A DNA stretch of 64,000 nucleotides. Source: Spisula solida. Taxonomy: Eukaryota > Mollusca > Bivalvia > Venerida > Mactridae. A program made the position numbers and the translations under genes. Of this stretch, positions 62,201 through 64,000 are shown in pieces. The notes beneath the pieces were generated by a model. The model made no database searches and had not been told where the DNA came from. It saw only the letters and a list, made by a program, of their open reading frames with translations. Position 1 is the first letter of the stretch. Each line of letters begins with the position of its first letter. The stretch is from positions 51,874,722 to 51,938,721 of the forward strand of contig OX365952.1 in NCBI GenBank assembly GCA_947247005.1. Direction: 5' to 3'.

Positions 62201-64000
62201 TTAAGTGCTGCCTTGAAAAATGCCAAAATGGTACTTGAATTTAAGGGGAAAACCTCAAAGGCAGGCAAGCAGCCTTGAATATACAAATATTATGCATTGA
62301 AGTGTATGAATGTTGTCAGAATGATACATTATCTGCCTAAAAAATCTTTTTCTTGAAAATTAAAAGTATGTAAATGTATTGTTGCGAATGTGAGACATGA
62401 AGTGCTAAGCAGCAGTCGTGATCAAAAATAATATTCATTTATCCAGCAAAAAAAAGTCAAAATTGTACAATTCGACCTTGGTAAATCTTTGGAAAAAGGC
62501 CTTGTAAATACAAATTTTACCTTGAAAAAAAACTTGAAAAGTCCTTGAATTTTGTTGTGAGAATTGTGTATGGACCATGTGATACCATTGAACAAATCTC
62601 AACCCAGGTTGGTATTCAATATTGATCTTACTTGACTTAAGGATAAGGACAACCAATCAGATCGCACCATATTAAACTCTTGATAAGTATTAGGCGATAT
62701 GATTGGCTATCCTTATTCTCCAATTAAATAAGAACAATATTGAATACCACCCCTCAGCTCATTATCTACGTACTAGATATTGACAAATCACGATATAAGA
62801 TCATCCTCAATTATATTCTCAAATCTGTTATACAGGTTAGTTACAGAAACATCTCCTATATCTTATAAATCTGATTGTAGGTGTAAATGACAAAGATGAG
62901 AGACAGCAGTACCTTGACCTTGCTGAAGAGTCTGGCCTTGACCTTGCAGCTATCACTAAGAGAGTGGTGGAGAATATACGTAGTAAATCTGATGTAGATT
63001 TCTCTAACTTACATCACATGCAAGAACCTGTAGAAAGTGCCATCTCTGAGGTATCACCATTACACAGTGTTCCTTTAACGATTAATCTTCATTATGCCCC
63101 TCATCTTTGATGAGGGGTATATTGCTTTGCACATATCTGTCAGTCGGTCGGTAGACAAAATGGTTTCCGTTCAATAACTCAAGAACGCTTTGCACTTGGA
63201 TCTTCAAACTTTACATGTAGGTTGGTCATCAACAGTAGATGAACCCTATTGGTTTAAAGGTCAGCATGTCAAAGGTCAAGATCACTGTAGATAAACCCTG
63301 GTTCTTTTGTCAAATTGAGAAGATTAACAATTACAATTGTAATACCAGATAAGTAATTGCCTGTCTGTAAGAGGTTAAACATGTCTTACAAACATCTCTG
63401 CATGAAAACAGTGGTCATGTATAGATGCATTATAAACAAAGAAATACATTGCATTGATTGACTGTAGAATTGTACGATATAATGTAACACTGCCGTAACA
63501 CTAAAAAAAGATAACATGAAGTCGGACAGGGAAAGCAGCACTCAACTTAACCAGCCGATCATATAATACATATAAAAACATCACATATCACAATTTCAAG
63601 GCACAATGCCCATTACATAACCAAACAAGAAGTCCCAGCTGTCAAAAAACTGAATGAACTAGTTTCAGAAATCAAAAAGCAGAATGCCATAGCTGTATGA
63701 CCTAGTTTCAACAGTAAGACGGCTGAAATACCTAGTTTTAGCTGTCTGAAGTCGAAGAATAACAATAATAAAAAGCTGATGCCATAGTTTCAGCTGAATG
63801 AACTAGTTCCAACAATAAAAAGCTGAAAGCCGAGCCAATAGACCTAGTTTCAACAAACTGAATGTCCTAACCCTCGGTAATCTCATGAATATTTATATTT
63901 TTGATATTTTAGGAGGATAAACGTAAAATTGAAGCTATTGATTGGCTAGTGTTTGATGTGAGCCAGAGAAATGAAGCATTAAAACAAGCTAATGCAGTAA
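36235..64000 (+). CDS. NUP107: Nucleoporin Nup107 gene, 17 coding exons, 3' end outside window
   Basis: Joined exons: 36235-36272, 42132-42222, 43009-43074, 47121-47190, 50098-50254, 51235-51388, 52417-52488, 53270-53355, 54461-54539, 55601-55714, 56752-56928, 58538-58743, 59803-59915, 61023-61141, 61958-62093, 62881-63050, 63913 onward. All junctions keep phase, giving about 645 residues of a family usually near 900-950. Diagnostic segments that match Nup107 from memory are [87 protein letters not shown] and [20 protein letters not shown]. Nup107 is an all-helical scaffold protein of the Y complex in the nuclear pore. The N-terminus here is Ser/Thr/Arg-rich and probably disordered, as in vertebrates. 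One further exon between 43074 and 47121 could be missing. The gene is unusual for tandem repeats at many exon borders. Confidence 0.93.
36273..36413. repeat. 47-bp tandem repeat carrying the exon 1 donor, three copies
   Basis: Each unit begins gtaagtcacttacagttctc and ends gtgatgtgtagtag, so each recreates a tag|gtaagt donor. Confidence 0.9.
36575..38134 (+). mobile_element. hAT-like non-autonomous transposon, copy 2 (1560 bp), in Nup107 intron 1
   Basis: This is the inverse-orientation relative of 30905-32461, nearly the same length and similar throughout. It starts CAGGGCTCACGCTGTCAATC and ends GGCCAGTGTGAGCCCTG. A 6-bp direct repeat GTTTGG flanks it (36569-36574, 38135-38140). Only chance frames occur inside. 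Confidence 0.85.
38228..38775. repeat. 47-bp minisatellite, left block (about 11 copies)
   Basis: Unit tgtttatattgtagaagtct then gcagacattggaagctatgtatgtatg. The array is interrupted by an LTR-like insertion and resumes at 39982. Confidence 0.9.
38776..39981. mobile_element. Probable solo LTR (1206 bp) inserted in the 47-bp minisatellite
   Basis: The insertion starts TGTAACGTCCGTGCG and ends GCCATGCCTCACA, the TG...CA termini of LTRs. It is flanked by ATAT on both sides (38772-38775, 39982-39985). Deleting it plus one ATAT restores a perfect array unit (tttatattgtagaag). TGTAACG is a common start of Ty3/gypsy LTRs (from memory). No internal region is present. An 8-bp duplication ATATTGTA with different ends is an alternative reading. 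Confidence 0.7.
39982..40535. repeat. 47-bp minisatellite, right block (about 12 copies)
   Basis: Continuation of the array at 38228, with gaagtctgc/gatgtctgc/gaactctgc variants. Confidence 0.9.
40536..41869. other. Nup107 intron 1, CCGT-type element and non-coding DNA
   Basis: A ccgtccgttcgtccgtccgt run at 40971-41000 with typical follow-on sequence marks another member of the CCGT element class (about 40900-41130). Nothing coding. Confidence 0.5.
41870..41995 (-). mobile_element. tRNA-derived SINE
   Basis: The minus strand shows an A box (TAGCTCAATGG) and a B-box-like gggtcaaat. A body follows, ending in actggcaaataaaggctatg. The same body is present on the plus strand at 60520-60600, so this is a dispersed family and not a single tRNA relic. 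Confidence 0.7.
42132..42222 (+). CDS. NUP107: Nup107 coding exon 2
   Basis: Encodes [15 protein letters not shown] and [15 protein letters not shown], a Ser/Thr/Arg-rich disordered segment. Two acceptors lie close together: tttcag at 42121 and cctag at 42131. Only the second gives an in-frame join to exon 1 (AG|A = Arg). With the first acceptor an extra exon would be needed. Donor gg|GTATTA at 42223. Confidence 0.7.
42541..42694. repeat. 54-bp tandem repeat, about 2.8 copies
   Basis: Unit tattgatgcttggtcacatg then ctcatctatagtcaaatcacctcgggtaatctgg, intronic. Confidence 0.85.
42785..43005. repeat. 43-47-bp tandem repeat up to the exon 3 acceptor
   Basis: About five degenerate copies of tatgattataaagttctggt then gtaattgatctatgattttattg. 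The acceptor itself (ttttattgtag) is a variant of the unit's ttttattgtatg, so the repeat reaches the exon border. Confidence 0.75.
43009..43074 (+). CDS. NUP107: Nup107 coding exon 3
   Basis: Phase 0 to phase 0, 22 codons: [20 protein letters not shown] then ME, followed by donor GTAAGC. Still the low-complexity N-terminal region, so identity rests on splice phase and position. Confidence 0.7.
43098..43228. mobile_element. 131-bp MITE with CAGGGCTTT ends
   Basis: CAGGGCTTTCATTTGACTC at the left is matched by the inverse of agtctagtaaaagccctg at the right. AGCAT is duplicated on both sides (43093-43097, 43229-43233). Non-coding. Confidence 0.85.
43318..43795. repeat. 26-bp minisatellite, about 18 copies
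   Basis: Unit ctcagaacacagttcatgta then atgtat, with c/g/a variation in the ctc(a/c/g)gaacac part. Two incomplete relatives are at 41698-41722. Confidence 0.9.
43924..44178. mobile_element. 255-bp MITE with CAGGGG ends
   Basis: CAGGGGGGTCAA at 43924 and TTGACACCCCTG at 44167-44178 are near-perfect inverse ends of hAT style. Flanks atac/atac are compatible with a decayed target duplication. Confidence 0.65.
44179..44217. repeat. (AT)n microsatellite
   Basis: About 19 uninterrupted AT dinucleotides adjoining the MITE end. Confidence 0.9.
44353..45455. mobile_element. Interspersed element with CGTC run and 145-bp internal tandem repeats
   Basis: It starts with a hairpin (agctcacctgtcac-aaa-gtgacagagtgagct) and a cgtccgtcgtccgtc run (44399-44452). 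About 6.6 copies of a 145-bp unit follow (cttgtgtagtcactagaggt ... gaaacttggtcacaatgatc ... aaaaactaggtcac; unit starts at 44461, 44606, 44751, 44896, 45041, 45186, 45330). It ends caggtgagcgacctagggcc then ctttgggccctcttg. agctcacctg and caggtgagc are inverse. No protein is encoded. Such elements are, from memory, abundant in heterodont bivalves. Confidence 0.8.
45456..45909. other. Intron 3 sequence, nothing recognised
   Basis: No exon, repeat or element ends found. Confidence 0.4.
45918..46488. mobile_element. 571-bp non-autonomous hAT-like element
   Basis: The left end CAGTGTTCTCACTCACATA and the inverse right end (tatgcgtgggaacactg) match with few differences. ACATAG is repeated at both flanks (45912-45917, 46489-46494). 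Non-coding interior. Confidence 0.75.
47121..47190 (+). CDS. NUP107: Nup107 coding exon 4
   Basis: Acceptor ctacaactacag; encodes [20 protein letters not shown] then GVS plus one base. This fits the conserved acidic segment preceding the helical domain (the EDVT-type motif). The donor GTAAGTCC at 47191 is the first of seven identical donors spaced 51 bp apart, all in the same open frame, so the 3' border could in principle lie further right. Confidence 0.8.
47160..47513 (+). repeat. NUP107: 51-bp exon/donor tandem repeat, seven copies, open frame throughout
   Basis: Each unit holds 31 bp of exon 4 (ttacttcttgatgaagatcc then tggtatttctg) plus the donor gtaagtccaatataacaagt. Donors are at 47191, 47242, 47293, 47344, 47395, 47446 and 47497. 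The period is 17 codons and no stop occurs through the array ([17 protein letters not shown] per unit). Confidence 0.9.
47696..49502. repeat. 30-bp minisatellite, about 60 copies, in Nup107 intron 4
   Basis: Unit gccaagtgattggataatgg then gacggggtca, with higher-order structure: a roughly 179-bp super-repeat recurs at about 47986, 48165, 48404 and 48583. Open frames on both strands come from the 30-bp period. G-rich on the plus strand. Confidence 0.9.
49503..49750. other. Intron 4 sequence
   Basis: Nothing recognised between the minisatellite and the exon 5 acceptor duplicates. Confidence 0.4.
49767..49856 (+). repeat. NUP107: Two decoy copies of the exon 5 acceptor and exon start
   Basis: tttttttaag|catctaaagctttattcc (exon part from 49768) and cacatattttag|catccaaagctttattcc (exon part from 49837) copy the true acceptor and first 18 exon bases at 50086-50115. 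Both diverge after ttattcc, so they lack the rest of the exon. Confidence 0.8.
49895..50071. repeat. 21-bp minisatellite, about eight copies
   Basis: Unit gagaggttgcgatgtattgtg between the decoy and the true exon 5 acceptors. The same gagaggttgcg occurs at 49791. Confidence 0.85.
50098..50254 (+). CDS. NUP107: Nup107 coding exon 5
   Basis: Encodes [20 protein letters not shown] then [20 protein letters not shown], the first helices of the structured region. It enters with two bases completing GCA and leaves two bases (AA) before GTAAGT. Confidence 0.9.
50255..51234. other. Intron 5 with a CGGT/CCAT-type interspersed element
   Basis: The segment 50836-51062 (ttctttgatgaggctgtata ... gtcggttggtagacaaatgg ... 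gaggttggtaatcaacagta) is the same family as 63093-63290. The remainder is AT-rich and unannotated. Confidence 0.6.
51235..51388 (+). CDS. NUP107: Nup107 coding exon 6
   Basis: Encodes [20 protein letters not shown] then [20 protein letters not shown]. The E-x2-TWKL-x2-L-x2-DR motif is conserved in Nup107. It ends in phase 0 at GTTTAT. Confidence 0.93.
51573..52160. repeat. 26-bp minisatellite, about 22 copies, in intron 6
   Basis: Unit tttatggtagcaatctcgct then ccactg. Confidence 0.9.
52417..52488 (+). CDS. NUP107: Nup107 coding exon 7
   Basis: 24 codons, phase 0 at both ends: [20 protein letters not shown] then REAQ. It continues directly into LIVDWLE of exon 8, matching the vertebrate RDSLVRQSQLVVDWLE-type segment. 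Confidence 0.9.
52868..53209 (-). mobile_element. tRNA-derived SINE of about 340 bp
   Basis: The minus strand has an A box (TAGGTGGTTGAG), a B box (GGTTCGAATCTC) and a long unrelated body. It ends about 60 bp before the exon 8 acceptor. The chance open frame 52914-53177 lies inside it. Confidence 0.75.
53270..53355 (+). CDS. NUP107: Nup107 coding exon 8
   Basis: [20 protein letters not shown] then FFSDRAVG plus two bases. Acceptor ttattacag; donor GTAAGT at 53356. Confidence 0.93.
53358..53937. repeat. 44-bp minisatellite beginning in the exon 8 donor region, about 13 copies
   Basis: Unit gtacatagtagtgccggacg then gacagacaccaacaaattccgtca. The first copy starts inside gtaagtacatag, and later units carry gtcagtacatag at the equivalent place, so the donor was part of, or adjacent to, the founding unit. 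Confidence 0.9.
54461..54539 (+). CDS. NUP107: Nup107 coding exon 9
   Basis: Completes an Ile codon, then [20 protein letters not shown] and SLVTEL, ending phase 0 before GTAAGT. Confidence 0.93.
54941..55331. mobile_element. CCGTC-type interspersed element
   Basis: It starts with a hairpin (tgctccccc...ggagca), then a gtccgtctgtcagtctgtcc run and the typical 'gataactcaaaaactatt' follow-on. It ends near ttagggg-agcttcacctgtc. Confidence 0.6.
55332..55600 (+). repeat. NUP107: 32-bp tandem repeat carrying the exon 10 acceptor, nine acceptors
   Basis: Unit gtactgtattctag|gacccagatgatcttatt. Each copy has the acceptor and the first ten bases of exon 10. ctag occurs every 32 bp from 55341 to 55597. 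Upstream acceptors run into stop codons because 32 is not a multiple of three. Only the last copy continues into the exon. Confidence 0.92.
55601..55714 (+). CDS. NUP107: Nup107 coding exon 10
   Basis: [20 protein letters not shown] then [18 protein letters not shown], phase 0 to 0. One of the most conserved Nup107 segments (DPDAPIRQ, LDDLDxEDE, RAG). Confidence 0.96.
55715..56336. other. Intron 10 with another CCGT-type element
   Basis: gtccgtacgtctgtctgtcc at 55730-55749 and the following 200 bp resemble the same element class. The open frame 55840-56199 is chance. Confidence 0.45.
56352..56735. repeat. 38-bp minisatellite, about ten copies, upstream of exon 11
   Basis: Unit atgttaatcactctgcacac then ctcattcctaatgggttt. 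It ends 15 bp before the exon 11 acceptor. Confidence 0.9.
56752..56928 (+). CDS. NUP107: Nup107 coding exon 11
   Basis: [32 protein letters not shown] and [18 protein letters not shown]: the central Nup107 signature ([13 protein letters not shown] and GNP-R-IWK). Phase 0 to 0. The donor is GTATGT and copies of it follow at 56999 and 57686. Confidence 0.97.
56919..57740 (+). repeat. NUP107: 70-bp repeat of the exon 11 donor edge, three copies, split by an insertion
   Basis: ctcaggatgtatgtatatat then atgtaatccctgtaaaatgtctcaactcattgcc-style units start near 56920, 56990 and 57677. The second and third are separated by the 611-bp element at 57015-57625. Confidence 0.8.
57015..57625. mobile_element. 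611-bp element with 25-bp perfect terminal inverted repeats
   Basis: The left end GAGCCAGTCTCCAGGAAAAC... (57015-57039) is perfectly inverted at 57601-57625. It is flanked by ATAT on both sides (TA or ATAT duplication). If TA is the target, the ends read TGAGCCAG, as for Tc1/mariner-type MITEs. It is inserted in the exon 11 donor repeat. Confidence 0.85.
57979..58188. repeat. 30-bp minisatellite, seven copies, in intron 11
   Basis: Unit gagatatagagctattacct then gtgaaatgtt. Open on both strands by period only. Confidence 0.9.
58251..58625 (+). repeat. NUP107: 91-92-bp tandem repeat of the exon 12 acceptor and first 75 exon bases, four copies
   Basis: Acceptors (ttttacag) end at 58262, 58354, 58445 and 58537. 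Each is followed by gagttaacacatacgagaag-like exon sequence. The first three copies end in cattccttgttttacag instead of cattcctggttagat. Reading from any of the first three acceptors hits a stop (TAA in gttaac of the next copy, out of phase), so only the fourth supports full coding. Confidence 0.93.
58538..58743 (+). CDS. NUP107: Nup107 coding exon 12
   Basis: [40 protein letters not shown] and the EDEIRLKT to [10 protein letters not shown] stretch, plus two bases. Both its acceptor edge (four copies) and its donor edge (three copies) are tandemly repeated. Confidence 0.95.
58696..58905 (+). repeat. NUP107: 79-bp repeat of the exon 12 donor edge, three copies
   Basis: Units contain atctcgatcgttagagaacc then tgcctggtgaatactgggag and the donor gtaagattg. 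Donors are at 58744, 58823 and 58902. The second copy has a TAG (actaggag) in the exon part. Confidence 0.9.
59218..59545 (-). repeat. 61-62-bp tandem repeat encoding C2H2 zinc fingers on the minus strand, five copies
   Basis: The plus-strand unit is ggagatgactcgtcatgcct then ctccgggcacggaaatacctcccacatgttggacacgtgt. The reverse frame of the two rightmost copies reads [20 protein letters not shown] twice (C-x2-C-x12-H, a C2H2 finger). After that the 61/62-bp period shifts frame ([19 protein letters not shown]). An Arg/Lys-rich lead-in precedes it. This resembles the C-terminal zinc finger of some LINE ORF2 proteins, so the founder was probably a LINE fragment. Confidence 0.7.
59609..59668. 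repeat. (CAGA/CGGA)n microsatellite
   Basis: cagacagacagacggacggacggacg-type run, intronic. Confidence 0.85.
59803..59915 (+). CDS. NUP107: Nup107 coding exon 13
   Basis: Completes an Asn codon, then [20 protein letters not shown] and [17 protein letters not shown] plus G. This is the YHxxQKxxILGD motif of Nup107. Confidence 0.95.
60085..60190. repeat. 32-bp tandem repeat, about 3.3 copies
   Basis: Unit aaccatttaattgatggatc then tatgattttctc. Confidence 0.85.
60234..60450. mobile_element. 217-bp MITE
   Basis: GTCAATGAAAAGTTACCAC at the left is the exact inverse of gtggtaacttttcattgac at 60432-60450. Confidence 0.8.
60520..60600 (+). mobile_element. SINE body, second copy of the 41.9-kb family
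   Basis: atgcctgccatatttcagca then gcaagctgactggcaaataaaggctatg matches the inverse of 41878-41930. A short A-tail (aaaaaaa) follows. Confidence 0.7.
60650..60703 (+). repeat. NUP107: Decoy copy of the exon 14 acceptor and exon start
   Basis: gtcctttactttcag|atttgatagagttactgt resembles the true tctttgctttcag|gtttgatagagttactgt at 61010-61040, but continues gtgtgtacag instead of coding sequence. Confidence 0.75.
60732..60977. mobile_element. 246-bp MITE with inverted repeats of about 33 bp
   Basis: GGCCAAAAATAAAATAATGT... at the left and the inverse of ...attttacttttggcc at the right match with two or three differences. The T-rich interior has no frame. It lies between the decoy and true exon 14 acceptors. 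Confidence 0.8.
61023..61141 (+). CDS. NUP107: Nup107 coding exon 14
   Basis: Completes Gly, then [20 protein letters not shown] and [19 protein letters not shown]. The [15 protein letters not shown] helix is a Nup107 hallmark. Ends phase 0. Confidence 0.96.
61424..61547. mobile_element. Inverted-repeat element of the CCCTGC-TTCAACGAAG family
   Basis: It starts ccctgcattcaacgaagaat (61424), has complementary halves (gtgacacacgtttcgtacctg / caggtacaaaacgtgtgtcac) and ends gcaggg. Same family as the hairpins at 23053-23784. Confidence 0.75.
61634..61957 (+). repeat. NUP107: 54-bp tandem repeat of the exon 15 acceptor edge, six acceptors, open frame throughout
   Basis: Unit gaggacatgtgtaactctat then cttggaatgttattattatatttgtatacttcag. 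Acceptors end at 61687, 61741, 61795, 61849, 61903 and 61957. The 18-codon period has no stop, so each upstream acceptor would add in-frame copies of [18 protein letters not shown] to the protein. Confidence 0.93.
61958..62093 (+). CDS. NUP107: Nup107 coding exon 15
   Basis: [40 protein letters not shown] and AKFLE plus G. It matches the LIREKH...YTCHLP...Y-LFLE-type helix pair. The conservative start is the last acceptor, after which the sequence departs from the repeat (tgttatgttgaa). Confidence 0.93.
62140..62560. mobile_element. CCTTGAAAAGTCCTTGAATT-type dispersed repeat
   Basis: The motif cttgaaaagtccttgaattt appears at 62155-62175 and again at about 62531-62550, with further ttgaa-rich copies between. 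I recall this motif from hAT-like elements, but no ends could be fixed. Confidence 0.4.
62607..62752. mobile_element. 146-bp MITE
   Basis: GGTTGGTATTCAATATTG at the left is the near inverse of caatattgaataccacc at the right. Complementarity continues (aaggataaggacaaccaatca / tgattggctatccttattct). Confidence 0.8.
62881..63050 (+). CDS. NUP107: Nup107 coding exon 16
   Basis: Completes Gly, then [40 protein letters not shown] and [16 protein letters not shown], phase 0 end before GTATCA. It matches the LAKEADLD-x-ATITKTVVENIR-type motif. Confidence 0.95.
63093..63290. mobile_element. CGGT-type interspersed element, second copy of the 50.8-kb family
   Basis: tttgatgaggggtatattgc, gtcagtcggtcggtagacaa, ttcaataactcaagaacgct and taggttggtcatcaacagta are shared in order with 50836-51062. 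Confidence 0.7.
63291..63911. other. Intron 16 sequence
   Basis: 63600-63870 has a loose repetition of tagtttcaac / agctgaatgaac / ctagtttcagctg motifs but no clear unit. Nothing coding. Confidence 0.4.
63913..64000 (+). CDS. NUP107: Nup107 coding exon 17 (cut by window end)
   Basis: [20 protein letters not shown] then EALKQANAV, continuing beyond the window. IDWLVFD--QR-EALKQ-NA is strongly diagnostic of Nup107. The final third of the protein, with the Nup133-binding helices, is not in the window. Confidence 0.96.

Overview
This window reads as nuclear DNA of a marine or freshwater bivalve mollusc. The reasons are AT-rich, intron-rich sequence with GT...AG introns, dense minisatellites, elements built around CCGT/CCGTC runs, tRNA-derived SINEs, Jockey/CR1-type LINE remains, and a protein of the somatomedin-B ectodomain type common in bivalves. 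I cannot place it to species; the 145-bp repeat element at 44-45 kb suggests a heterodont bivalve, but that is a guess from memory. There is no sign of prokaryotic organisation.

Layout. 0-1.1 kb (+): the last two coding exons of an unrecognised single-pass membrane protein. 1.1-13 kb: non-coding, with a 52-bp minisatellite, SINE heads, MITEs, an exact 748-bp direct repeat flanking 2.1 kb, and an inverted-repeat element at 11-12.1 kb. 13.0-15.5 kb (-): a two-exon gene for a secreted or membrane protein with a somatomedin-B-like Cys cluster, which stops at what looks like its first membrane segment. 16.4-19.4 kb: minisatellites. 19.8-25 kb: inverted-repeat DNA, including a 3.17-kb foldback element with arms of about 0.5 kb and further palindromes inside. 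25.2-33 kb (-): three broken LINE copies, one split by a 1.56-kb hAT-like element. 33.4-35.4 kb: a minisatellite containing an inserted element.

36.2-64 kb (+): the nucleoporin Nup107 gene. Seventeen coding exons can be placed with consistent splice phases; they encode about 645 residues and the gene runs off the right end. Nup107 is a scaffold subunit of the Y (Nup107-160) complex of the nuclear pore. The C-terminal part, which binds Nup133, lies outside the window.

The most unusual feature is that many Nup107 exon borders are themselves tandemly repeated. Copies of a splice donor or acceptor, together with the adjoining exon segment, are arrayed beside exons 1, 4, 5, 10, 11, 12 (both ends), 14 and 15. 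At exon 4 (51-bp period, seven donors) and exon 15 (54-bp period, six acceptors) the unit is a multiple of three and the frame stays open through every copy. Alternative site choice could therefore add 17- or 18-residue repeats without a frameshift. Separately, three tandem arrays in the window (33.5, 38.8 and 57.0 kb) have each been hit by a transposable element.
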